Positions 1 through 6,167 of a DNA stretch of 8,578 nucleotides are shown here, one piece after another; the stretch's first letter is position 1; the number at the start of each line of letters is the position of its first letter. The translations under genes and the position numbers were made by a program. This DNA is from Kineosporiaceae bacterium (lineage in GTDB: Bacteria; Actinomycetota; Actinomycetes; Actinomycetales; Angustibacteraceae). The notes below the pieces were generated by a model. That model was not told where the DNA came from. It searched no databases and was given only the letters and a program-made list of their open reading frames with translations. The DNA is taken from positions 1 to 8,578 of the forward strand of contig DAIETC010000233.1 of the NCBI GenBank assembly GCA_027345905.1, read 5' to 3'.

Positions 1-365
1 TTGAGCGGGGCGAAACGTTGCGCGCCATCGCCGGCCCCGCCGCGGCCGTCCTCGATCCGGTAGGTGCCGGCCGAGTGCCAGCTCATCCGGATGAACAGCG
101 GGCCGTAGTGGCCGTAGTCGGCCGGCCACCAGTCCTGCGACGTCCTCATCAGGTCGAAGACGTCACGCTTGAGCGCCTCGACGTCGAGGGACTGCAGCTC
201 GCGCGCGTAGTCGAAGTCGTCGTCCATCGGTGTGGGTTGTGGCGCATGCTGGTTGAGCACCTTCAGGTCCAGCTGGTTGGGCCACCAGTCGCGGTTCGTG
301 CGTGGCCTGGTGCCCGTCGGCTCGGGGTTGGGGATGACCGGGTTTTCGCTCTCGCTGCCAGACAC
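1..365 (-). CDS. katG: Catalase-peroxidase KatG, N-terminal 121 residues (cut by window edge)
   Basis: Haem enzyme that breaks down hydrogen peroxide by catalase and peroxidase activity in the cytoplasm. Only the first 121 codons are present; the family is usually about 740 residues, so the rest lies beyond base 1. The start of the peroxidase domain is unmistakable: DWWPNQLDLKVLNQ near residues 26-39, SQDWWPADYGHYGPLFIRMSW at 76-96, then HSAGTYRIEDGRGGAGDGAQRF. In the R-x-x-W-H motif, Arg93, Trp96 and His97 match the distal haem-pocket triad; the Trp is also the one that joins the Met-Tyr-Trp cross-link in this family. I chose the GTG at 363-365 because GAAGGAG lies 10 bases upstream (376-382) and the protein begins right there by homology. 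The gene follows furA by 41 bp on the same strand, the classic actinobacterial furA-katG unit, so it is probably co-transcribed and repressed by FurA. Identification is very secure. Confidence 0.96.
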   Translation of the reverse strand, partial: MSGSESENPVIPNPEPTGTRPRTNRDWWPNQLDLKVLNQHAPQPTPMDDDFDYARELQSLDVEALKRDVFDLMRTSQDWWPADYGHYGPLFIRMSWHSAGTYRIEDGRGGAGDGAQRFAPL

Positions 366-406
366 GTCGGTAGCGCTCCTTCGTTGTCGTCGATGGTGTT
401 GTGCTG

Positions 407-832
407 CTACGCCGCGAAGCGGCAGGCGGGGCACAGGCCCCAGTAGGTGACCTCTGCCTCGTCGATCAGGTAGTCATGGTCGTCCGACGCCGTCAGGCAT
501 GGTGCGTGCCCGACCGCGCAGTCCACGTCGGCGATGGCGCCGCACGAGCGGCACACGACGTGATGGTGGTTGTCCGCGGCCCGACTGTCGTAGCGGGCCA
601 CCGACCCCGTCGGCTGGATCCTGCGGACGAGGCCTGCGGCCGTCAGGGCACGCAGGACGTCGTACACGGCCTGGTGCGAGACGTCACCGAGGCTGGTGCG
701 GGCGGCGTCGATGATTGCCTCGGTGTCGGCGTGCGGCAGGTTGTGCACCGCAGCCAGCACCCCGAGCCGCGGGCGCGTCACGCGCAAGCGGGCCGAGCGC
801 AGCATGCCCTCGTAGTCCAGGGTGGTCGGCAT
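407..832 (-). CDS. furA: Fur-family transcriptional repressor, FurA type
   Basis: DNA-binding metalloregulator of 141 residues, normal length for the family. The N-terminal winged helix (about 5-80) includes the recognition segment VSHQAVYDVLRALTAAGLVRRI. The dimerisation and metal-binding part begins with NHHHVVCRSCG (88-98), supplying His ligands and the Cys94-Cys97 pair; a second pair, Cys134 and Cys137 (CPAC), lies near the C-terminus, as expected for a structural zinc site. In mycobacteria and Streptomyces the FurA member of this family sits directly upstream of katG or catC and represses both that gene and itself under non-oxidising conditions; the same arrangement here supports the FurA rather than Fur, Zur or Nur assignment. 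The ATG at 830-832 has GGAAGG 8 bases upstream (841-846). An AT-rich operator-like sequence lies just before it. The signal sensed (peroxide or metal) is inferred from relatives. Confidence 0.93.
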   Translation of the reverse strand: MPTTLDYEGMLRSARLRVTRPRLGVLAAVHNLPHADTEAIIDAARTSLGDVSHQAVYDVLRALTAAGLVRRIQPTGSVARYDSRAADNHHHVVCRSCGAIADVDCAVGHAPCLTASDDHDYLIDEAEVTYWGLCPACRFAA

Positions 833-844
833 GCGCCCAGCCTT

Positions 845-870
845 CCCGATTTTCTTGAATGAGTCAAGAT
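845..870 (-). promoter_or_regulatory. Probable furA promoter/FurA operator
   Basis: Reading the minus strand, TTGACTCATTCAAGAAAA starts at base 867, in a strikingly AT-rich island inside GC-rich DNA, 13 to 35 bases before the furA ATG. TTGACT (862-867) is a good -35 hexamer. The stretch resembles, from memory, the AT-rich FurA-bound box upstream of mycobacterial and Streptomyces furA. No convincing -10 hexamer follows at 17 bp (AAGGCT is poor), so the exact transcription start is unclear. Autoregulation is inferred from family and position. Confidence 0.6.
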
Positions 871-883
871 CTCACGGCCCGCT

Positions 884-1028
884 GGCCACTGGGGCACCCT
901 GCGGCGGTTCCCCCGGCCACTGGGGCACCCTGCGGCCGTCACGCCGGCGACTGGGGCACCCTGCGGCCGTCACGCCGGCGACTGGGGCACCCTGCGGCCT
1001 TGTGGTGGCCACGGGGTGCCCCAGTGGC
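884..1028. repeat. 31-bp tandem repeat, four units plus an inverted partial copy
   Basis: Four copies of a 21-bp core, GGC(C/G)ACTGGGGCACCCTGCGG, start at 884, 915, 946 and 977, giving an exact 31-bp period. The 10-bp linkers at 936-945 and 967-976 are identical (CCGTCACGCC); the first, 905-914, differs (CGGTTCCCCC). After copy four an inverted partial copy, GGGTGCCCCAGTGGC (1014-1028), is the exact complement of 885-899 and 916-930. The segment 1008-1028 is also nearly self-complementary (GCCACGGGG...CCCCAGTGGC with one bulged A). Long hairpins are therefore possible in either transcript. The array lies between divergent furA and the lipoprotein gene. Function is unknown. Confidence 0.9.
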
Positions 1029-1112
1029 GGCGCGAAGGGCAGTGGCGGTACCCAGCCGCTGGCGCGCAGTCTCAGCGGAGCTCAGGGACGCCGGCCCGCT
1101 GGCCGTGGACTT

Positions 1113-1174
1113 GCATACGAACGTCCCCGCCGACGAGGCGGTGACTGAACCGGATGGCCGCCGCCAACGTATGC
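1113..1174 (+). promoter_or_regulatory. Candidate ECF-type promoter and 7-bp inverted repeat before the lipoprotein gene
   Basis: TGAACC (1146-1151), a 16-base spacer and CGTATG (1168-1173) resemble the GGAAC / CGT pattern of many actinobacterial ECF sigma promoters. It would give a leader of about 30 bases before the ATG at 1209. The same stretch is framed by an inverted repeat, GCATACG (1113-1119) and CGTATGC (1168-1174), whose right arm overlaps the putative -10 and could be an operator. A small hairpin (CCGCC-gacga-GGCGG, 1127-1141) lies between the arms. All of this is pattern matching only. Confidence 0.3.
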
Positions 1175-1208
1175 GGTGAATGACACAACCTTGACCCCGG
1201 GAGTCGTC

Positions 1209-1727
1209 ATGACCCACGAATTCAGGCACCCCATCGCGGCGCGTGCCGCCGTCCTCGCGGTGGTCTTGCTGCTGGCATCCTGTGGCTCGGTGGGCGACGC
1301 ACCGTCCACAAGCGCTGGCCCTTCGAAGTTTGTGGTCAGTACCGGGGCAACCGCGCTGGGCACCGTCCTGGTCGACGGCCGAGGACGCACCCTTTACGAG
1401 CTCACGTCAGACACCGCCGCGCGGTCCACGTGCACGGGGGCATGTCTTGTCGCGTGGCCCCCCGTGGTGGTTACCGCACCACCAGCCGCAGGGGCAGGGG
1501 TCAGCGCCACGCTGGGGGTGGTGGCCGCCGGCCAGCAGCTGAGCGTCAACGGTCACCGCGTTTACACCTTCAGTCGCGACACGGCTCCTGGGCAGAGCTC
1601 CGGGCAGGGAATCCGCAGCTTCGGTGGCACCTGGTGGGCCCTGGACCCGACGGGAGTGCCGATCACCCAGCCGGGCACTCGCCCACCGACGCCCACCAAC
1701 TCCTCCGGGGACGTCCGCGGGTACTGA
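1209..1727 (+). CDS. Exported lipoprotein with two Yx(F/W/Y)xxD-type motifs (COG4315-like)
   Basis: Predicted surface lipoprotein of 172 residues. The N-terminus has positive charges, a hydrophobic run (residues 11-22) and the lipobox LASC, with Cys25 as the lipidated residue; a Ser/Thr/Pro/Gly-rich linker follows. Two repeat modules come next: GRTLYELTSDTA (Tyr63 to Asp68, with Leu in the usual aromatic place) followed by CTGACLVAWPPV, and HRVYTFSRDTAPG (Tyr119 to Asp124) followed by GQGIRSFGGTWWALDPTG. This is the pattern of the COG4315 secreted repeat family; its biochemical role is not established. Cys75 and Cys79 could pair outside the cell. I prefer the ATG at 1209, with GGGAG five bases upstream, over an in-frame GTG at 1176 that would put 11 extra residues before the signal peptide. 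It stands alone, divergent from furA and convergent with the c-di-GMP gene. The C-terminus is a Pro/Thr-rich tail. Confidence 0.85.
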   Translation: MTHEFRHPIAARAAVLAVVLLLASCGSVGDAPSTSAGPSKFVVSTGATALGTVLVDGRGRTLYELTSDTAARSTCTGACLVAWPPVVVTAPPAAGAGVSATLGVVAAGQQLSVNGHRVYTFSRDTAPGQSSGQGIRSFGGTWWALDPTGVPITQPGTRPPTPTNSSGDVRGY

Positions 1728-1738
1728 CTGCTGCCGTC

Positions 1739-1765
1739 GCACCGGGCGGGCGCGGCGTGCGGTGC
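1739..1765. terminator. Weak hairpin after the lipoprotein gene
   Basis: GCACCG (1739-1744) pairs with CGGTGC (1760-1765) across a GC-rich 15-base loop, 12 bases after the lipoprotein stop and between two convergent genes. There is no T tract on either side, so if it terminates transcription it is not of the classic intrinsic type. Low confidence. Confidence 0.2.
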
Positions 1766-1767
1766 TC

Positions 1768-1815
1768 CGAAGGGGCCTGAAGCAGACGGCGCGAAGGGGG
1801 CCGAAGCAGACGGCG
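1768..1815. repeat. Two-copy 24-bp tandem duplication between convergent genes
   Basis: The 24-bp unit at 1768-1791 (CGAAGGGGCCTGAAGCAGAC...) is repeated at 1792-1815 with two mismatches. It lies in the 101-bp gap between the stop codon of the lipoprotein gene and the stop codon of the c-di-GMP gene (1829). It may be replication slippage in neutral DNA. No role can be assigned. Confidence 0.85.
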
Positions 1816-1828
1816 CGTCAGCCGCCCG

Positions 1829-4420
1829 TCATCGCCCGGCGACGTGCCCGAGGTGCACGGACGACGAGTCGCCCGACTCGCTCACCGGGGAAGCGAACAC
1901 TTGCGCGTTGACGGGATGCCCGTCGACGTGCAGCAACCGCGTGCCAGGCGCCCCCGCTGCGCCGGCGAGCAACAAAGCTGGATAGGGCCGGACGTCGACC
2001 CTGCGCTCGTTCGGGTGAGTGAGCTCATCGACGGACATTGAGAGCACCTCGCTGGTCGAACGTCCCAGGATGCGCGCAAAGGCGGAGTTCACGCGTAGGA
2101 AGGTCCCGTCCGGGCGGGTCACGGCGAGGGGGACGTAGTCCCAGACCTGGTGGCACTGCTGCTCGGTGCGTCGTAGGTCCATGCGTAGCCCCACCGTCTC
2201 GGTCACGTCCCGAGACAGCGAGAGCACCTGGGCGAGCGCGCCGTCGGCACCCACCAGGTGCTGCACCGAACTTTGCAGCCAGCGGTAGGACCCGTCGCGG
2301 TGGCGCACTCGGTGGGTGAGCGTGTCGGTGGGCGCCGCCAGGGCGGCCAAGCATGCGGATCGGTCCTGCGGGTGCAGGTGCGGCAGCACCGAGCGACCTG
2401 TCAGCTCAGCCGGAGCCCAGCCCAGCATCGAGCGCACGGTCGAGGAAGCGTAGGTGATGACGCCGTCCGCGGTGGTGACGAGCACGAGCTCCTCGGTGCC
2501 GGGGATGAGCATGGACGCCCGGCTGCCTTCGGCCCCCTCCATCCAGTTGGCGGGGACGAGCTCGCCGAGGACCGCATGCAGCTGCGCCGAGGAAGGTTGT
2601 GGCTTGCCGAAGTGCCAGCCTTGGGCGCTGTCGCAGCCCAACGCGGCGAGCTGGCGGGCCTGCGCCGGGTCCTCGATTCCCTCCGCGCAGACCGTGATGC
2701 CGAGGCTGTGCGCCGTCTCGATCACCAGCCGCACCAGGACGGCGTCCCCGGCGCTGTTGGCGATCCGCTGCACGAAGGAGCGGTCGATCTTGACGATGTC
2801 GACGGGCAGGTCGCGCAACATCGTCAACGAGGAGTGACCGGTGCCGAAGTCGTCCAGGGCGATGCGCACGCCGAGCGCGGACAGCTGCTCCAGGCGGCGG
2901 GCCGTGTTGGCGCAGTCCTCGATGGCGGCGGTCTCGGTGACTTCCAGGCACAGTCGCTGCGGTGCCAGGCCCGACCGGGACAGGGCCATGGCGACCTGGT
3001 CGACGATGCCGGGCTGGCTCAGCTCGACGGGCGAGACGTTGACCGAGACCCAGGGGGTGTTGGTGCCGGACTGCTTCCACTGCGCGGCCTGGGCGCAGGC
3101 TTCGCCCAGCACCCACCGGCCCAGGCCGAGGATCAGACCGGTGCGCTCGGCGAGGGTGATGAACTCCTCGGGCGAGACCGGCCCGAGCTCGCCATCGTCC
3201 CAGCGCACCAGCGCCTCGGCTCCGACCACCCGGGCTTCGGCCAAGGCGACCACGGGCTGAAAGTGCACCTTGAGCAGACCGTCGTCGATGGCGGCTCGCA
3301 ACCGCCGTTCGAGGTTGCGCTGGTGCTGGGTCGCCCGCGCATCGGCCTCGCTGGGCATCAGGACCCGGTCGAACTGCTCGACCCGACCGCGGCCATGGCG
3401 TTTTGCGCGGTACATGGCCAGGTCGGCGTGCTTGAGCATGACCTCCGCCGAGCTGACTGAGGGATCTGGGACGACTTGGTCCGAACGGGCGACCCCGACG
3501 CTCGCGCCGACGTACACCTCGCGTTCGTGCAGCGTTCCCTGCTCGTCGGTCACGGTCACCAGGAAGGGCGCGGCAGCCATGAGCACCACGCGTTCGGCCC
3601 GTACGCGGCTCTGGGCTGCCGTCATGGCGCCGAAGCTCAGGACGGCGAACTCGTCGCCGCCGAGCCGGGCGACCAGGTCGTCGGCTCGCGAGACCGAGCG
3701 CAGCCGCTCGCCGAACTGGACCAGCACCTGGTCGCCCGCGGCGTGACCGTGCTGGTCGTTGATGTCCTTGAACCGGTCCAGGTCCAGGTACAGCAGGGCC
3801 GCCCGATCTCCAGACCTGGTGACCTGAGCGAGGCGCTGCATCAGGTGTAGCCGGTTCGGCAGTCCGGTCAACGGGTCATGCATCGCCTGGTGCGCGAAGT
3901 GCAGCGCGAGGCGCTCGAAGATGTCACTGACGGCGACGACGCGTACGGCTTCGCCGTCCCTCGTGACCAGCACCCCCTCGGCGCTCACGCCGGTCGGTCC
4001 GCGATCGCCGACCCACCCGTCCGGGCCCAGCGCGTCACCTGGGCCCACGGTGAGTTGACGGTTGTTGATCAGCAGCGTGGCGGCCGTCACGATGGCGGTG
4101 TCTTCGGCAAGGGCCAACGTCGGCGGGTGCGGCAGATCGCCCACCCGCCGACGTCCGTGCAGCAGGCGCCCGTACCCCAGCCTTCCCGTGAGGAGGGACT
4201 CGAAAGTCGAGCGCTGGACGAGGATCGGCGCCGCGCCGCCCGTGAGGGCGACCCAGCGCAGGCCGTCGTCGCGCCGGAACATCTCGTCCAGCTGGCTGGT
4301 CGTCAGGTCGGTGGCCACGCTGCGGATCGGCTGTGCGAGCTCGGACAGCGTGCCCGTCCGGCCAGCCGATCCTCGCCGGTCGTCGAACGACTCGACCAGC
4401 AACAGGCCTTGTTCGGACAT
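1829..4420 (-). CDS. c-di-GMP enzyme: probable CBS-like, GGDEF, EAL, PAS, PAS
   Basis: Cytoplasmic 863-residue protein, predicted to both make and degrade cyclic di-GMP. Residues about 28-172 look like a CBS-pair-type sensory region (SVATDLTTSQLDEMF, TGRLGYGRLLHGRR, DTAIVTAATLLINN), a weaker call. GGDEF (about 178-350) has RLGGDEF with the signature at 254-258 and an intact RxxD inhibitory site (Arg245-Asp248). EAL (about 366-620) keeps the expected catalytic set: Glu402 (EAL), Asn461, Glu493, Asp523-Asp524 (DDFGTG), Lys544, Glu580 and Gln600. Two PAS-like domains follow (about 640-745 and 750-850), the first ending in the RWLQSSVQHL and SLSRDVTE type strands. No transmembrane helix is seen. 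PAS domains after, rather than before, the catalytic pair are unusual. I chose the ATG at 4418-4420, preceded by GAAGGGG at good spacing, over the GTG at 4424-4426, which abuts that site. It is monocistronic; a PHO-box-like repeat lies about 85 bp upstream. Confidence 0.92.
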   Translation of the reverse strand: MSEQGLLLVESFDDRRGSAGRTGTLSELAQPIRSVATDLTTSQLDEMFRRDDGLRWVALTGGAAPILVQRSTFESLLTGRLGYGRLLHGRRRVGDLPHPPTLALAEDTAIVTAATLLINNRQLTVGPGDALGPDGWVGDRGPTGVSAEGVLVTRDGEAVRVVAVSDIFERLALHFAHQAMHDPLTGLPNRLHLMQRLAQVTRSGDRAALLYLDLDRFKDINDQHGHAAGDQVLVQFGERLRSVSRADDLVARLGGDEFAVLSFGAMTAAQSRVRAERVVLMAAAPFLVTVTDEQGTLHEREVYVGASVGVARSDQVVPDPSVSSAEVMLKHADLAMYRAKRHGRGRVEQFDRVLMPSEADARATQHQRNLERRLRAAIDDGLLKVHFQPVVALAEARVVGAEALVRWDDGELGPVSPEEFITLAERTGLILGLGRWVLGEACAQAAQWKQSGTNTPWVSVNVSPVELSQPGIVDQVAMALSRSGLAPQRLCLEVTETAAIEDCANTARRLEQLSALGVRIALDDFGTGHSSLTMLRDLPVDIVKIDRSFVQRIANSAGDAVLVRLVIETAHSLGITVCAEGIEDPAQARQLAALGCDSAQGWHFGKPQPSSAQLHAVLGELVPANWMEGAEGSRASMLIPGTEELVLVTTADGVITYASSTVRSMLGWAPAELTGRSVLPHLHPQDRSACLAALAAPTDTLTHRVRHRDGSYRWLQSSVQHLVGADGALAQVLSLSRDVTETVGLRMDLRRTEQQCHQVWDYVPLAVTRPDGTFLRVNSAFARILGRSTSEVLSMSVDELTHPNERRVDVRPYPALLLAGAAGAPGTRLLHVDGHPVNAQVFASPVSESGDSSSVHLGHVAGR

Positions 4421-4652
4421 GCCCACCCCTTCGCTCGCAGTGCCAACAGAGGCTGATCGGCACGCGAGAATGGATCTTGACGCGCCGAGCTGCGACGTCG
4501 GTGAAGTTCACCCCCTGTTCACGAGCCTTGCCCATTCTTGGTAGTCCAGGCGTACTGGTGGTGGTGCCGCAGCTCACGACCGACCAGTCGCCCTCGAACG
4601 CCGGTTCTGTGTCGCCCAGGAGGGCCAGCGCCTCGCGTGACACGATCGCTCG
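4421..4652. other. Divergent intergenic regulatory region
   Basis: This 232-bp gap separates the start of the c-di-GMP gene (minus) from that of the membrane protein (plus), so both promoters should lie here. The only strong signal is the PHO-box-like repeat at 4500-4522. Possible but weak promoter pieces are CAAGAT on the minus strand (4474-4479) and TTGCCC (4528-4533) on the plus strand. No small open frame with a ribosome site and no recognisable RNA element was found. Confidence 0.5.
4500..4522 (+). promoter_or_regulatory. PHO-box-like direct repeat (putative PhoP site)
   Basis: GTTCACCCCCTGTTCACG contains GTTCACC (4506-4512) and GTTCACG (4517-4523) at an exact 11-bp period, the geometry of the PhoP direct-repeat units described in Streptomyces (GTTCACC plus four variable bases). 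The first unit is also the right half of a perfect 13-bp palindrome, GGTGAAGTTCACC (4500-4512). It is about 85 bp from the c-di-GMP start and 130 bp from the membrane protein start, so either or both could be targets. A second site of the same design lies at 8136-8153. Confidence 0.55.
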
Positions 4653-5171
4653 ATGAGCGGGCTGACCGACAGGCGGGCGGTGACCGGAACCGACTTGGGC
4701 GCGCCCCAGCGTCCGCCGTTCGAGCGGTGGCTGGGTCTGTTGTTCGTATTGTTCGCCTCGGCGCTCGTGCCCTGGACCGTCTACCTGGCCATCGAGCTGC
4801 CGCGCAGGGCGGTGAGCCGGCACTACGACCTGGCCTGGGTCGGATTCGACATCGCGCTGGGTGTGGTGTTGTCCGCTACCGCGTGGTTGGCGATACAACG
4901 TTCTCGCTACCTGGCGCTGGCGGCTACGGCCGCTGCCACGCTGCTCGTGGTGGATGCCTGGTTCGACGTCGTGACGGCCTCGGCCGGGCGCCAGGAGGCC
5001 ATGGCGCTGGTGCTGGCGGGTCTGATCGAGCTGCCGCTCGCTGCCCTGTGCGTCTGGTGGGCCCTGCACGTCCAGGACGTCATGGCCAGCACGGTGGTGT
5101 TCTGGCGACGGCGCGCCGCCAGCGCCAGCTCAGCCGTGGGTGGGCACGTCGGAGAAGAGACTGCTGACTGA
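4653..5171 (+). CDS. Four-helix integral membrane protein of unknown function
   Basis: Conserved-looking membrane protein of 172 residues; I cannot name a function. Four hydrophobic segments are clear: about 26-48, 59-81, 86-108 and 115-139. The N-terminal 25 residues and the C-terminal tail (from about 150, starting WRRRAASASS) are polar; the Arg cluster after helix four suggests a cytoplasmic C-terminus. Polar residues inside or at the edge of helices (Phe65-Asp66, the DAWFDV motif at 101-106, Glu126 with Pro128) may be functional. The layout resembles small four-helix proteins common in actinobacteria with no known role. The ATG at 4653 has no strong ribosome site; no better start precedes the first helix. 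The last 42 bp overlap the 3' end of the convergent prs gene, so the charged C-terminal tail shares DNA with the PRPP synthetase C-terminus. Confidence 0.75.
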   Translation: MSGLTDRRAVTGTDLGAPQRPPFERWLGLLFVLFASALVPWTVYLAIELPRRAVSRHYDLAWVGFDIALGVVLSATAWLAIQRSRYLALAATAAATLLVVDAWFDVVTASAGRQEAMALVLAGLIELPLAALCVWWALHVQDVMASTVVFWRRRAASASSAVGGHVGEETAD

Positions 5172-6086
5172 CTCGCCGAGGTGGATCCGGTCGATCGCCT
5201 CCGCGAACAGTGGTGCCACCGAACGGACCTCGAGGTTGGGTAGGCCGTAGTGGCCGGCCTGCGGCACCGTGTTCGTCGTGACGATCTCGTCGATGTCGCC
5301 TCGGCTGGACAGCCGCTGGATCGCCCGTCCGGTGAACAGTCCGTGCGTGCAGGCGATCGAGACCCGCTGGACGTGGCGCGGCGCGAGCATGTCCAGAAGC
5401 TGGACGACGGAGCCGCCCGTCGCGATCTCGTCGTCCAGGATGATGACGTCCTTGCCGTCGACGTCCCCGACGATGGAGTCGATCACGACGCTCTCGTCGG
5501 TCAGGCGGCGCTTGCTGCCAGCAGCGACGGGCAGGTCCAGCATGCGAGCGAACGCACTGGCGGGTTTGGCGTTGCCCAGGTCGGGCGACACGACCACCGT
5601 GCGCGACAGGTCCGTGCCGCGATAGTGCATCGCAAGGTCGCGCAGGGCGGTGAGGTGGTCGACCGGCACGGAGAAGAACCCGTGCACCTGCGGGGCGTGC
5701 AGAGCCATCGTGACGACCCGGTCGGCGCCCGCGGTGGCGATCAGGTCGGCCACCAGCCGGCCGCCGATGGAGATGCGGGGCGCGTCCTTCTTGTCCGAGC
5801 GCGCGTAGGAGTAGTGGGGAATGACGGCGGTGATCTGCGCGGCCGAGGCGCCGCGTGCCGCGTCGAGCATGAACAGCAGCTCGACCAGGTTCTCCTGCAC
5901 CGGCGGCACGAGCGGCTGGACGATGAACACGTCGCGCTGGCGGCAGTTGGCGCGCAGCTGGACCTGCAGGCAGTCGTTGCTGAATCGCTGGACGTGGGTT
6001 GGCGACAGCTCGACACCGAGCACCGAGCAGATCTCAGCGGCCAGCTCGGGGTGCGCGGTTCCGCTGAAGATGACGATCTCGCCCAT
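5130..6086 (-). CDS. prs: Ribose-phosphate pyrophosphokinase (PRPP synthetase), divergent form
   Basis: Makes PRPP from ribose 5-phosphate and ATP, feeding nucleotide, His, Trp and NAD synthesis. Length (318) is normal for Prs. Both phosphoribosyltransferase-fold halves are present: an N-terminal half with FSGTAHPELA (7-16) and the loop IPHYSYARSDKKDAPRISIGG (89-109), and a C-terminal half with VSPDLGNAKPASAFA (166-180), SKRRL (191-195) and the PRPP loop DVIILDDEIATGGS (213-226). Several positions depart from usual bacterial Prs: the loop is normally DDxIDTxGT, the metal motif DLHAxQ is ALHAPQ (His130 kept, Asp replaced by Ala128), and KKDAPRISI replaces RRxRxxRxPI. The fold is certain but activity or substrate range may differ. 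The ATG at 6084-6086 has GGAG nine bases upstream. It is divergent from the two-component genes and not next to glmU, the usual actinobacterial context, so a second copy may be the housekeeping one. Confidence 0.88.
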   Translation of the reverse strand: MGEIVIFSGTAHPELAAEICSVLGVELSPTHVQRFSNDCLQVQLRANCRQRDVFIVQPLVPPVQENLVELLFMLDAARGASAAQITAVIPHYSYARSDKKDAPRISIGGRLVADLIATAGADRVVTMALHAPQVHGFFSVPVDHLTALRDLAMHYRGTDLSRTVVVSPDLGNAKPASAFARMLDLPVAAGSKRRLTDESVVIDSIVGDVDGKDVIILDDEIATGGSVVQLLDMLAPRHVQRVSIACTHGLFTGRAIQRLSSRGDIDEIVTTNTVPQAGHYGLPNLEVRSVAPLFAEAIDRIHLGESVSSLFSDVPTHG

Positions 6087-6131
6087 ACGCGGTGGCTCCG
6101 GCCGGTCGGGGTGGGCAGGGTGCGGGGGGCC

Positions 6132-6142
6132 AGCCTAACGAT
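6132..6142. promoter_or_regulatory. Possible overlapping -10 elements of prs and the response regulator
   Basis: The 81-bp gap between the divergent prs and response regulator starts holds one AT-containing spot. On the minus strand it reads TAGGCT (6132-6137), which fits TAnnnT and would give prs a leader of about 40 bases. On the plus strand TAACGAT (6136-6142) could serve the regulator with a leader of about 20 bases. If both are real, the two promoters overlap and would compete. No convincing -35 boxes were found. Confidence 0.3.
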
Positions 6143-6167
6143 CGGGGGCGCCTGCCACCATGCGGGG

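Noticed and set aside
884..997. CRISPR-like array (regular 31-bp spacing)
   Set aside because: The repeated part is 21 bp with only 10-bp linkers, two of the three linkers are identical, and no cas gene is nearby. It is an ordinary tandem repeat.
1176..1208. Upstream GTG start for the lipoprotein
   Set aside because: It would put 11 polar residues before the signal peptide, while the ATG at 1209 has GGGAG at proper spacing.
939..1390. Small open frames across the 833-1208 intergenic region, on both strands
   Set aside because: They simply translate the tandem repeats, have no ribosome sites or recognisable domains, and overlap the lipoprotein signal peptide region.
2258..3460. 400-codon open frame on the plus strand opposite the c-di-GMP gene
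   Set aside because: It lies wholly antisense to a gene with intact GGDEF and EAL motifs; its composition is what GC-rich antisense frames give and it shows no domain.
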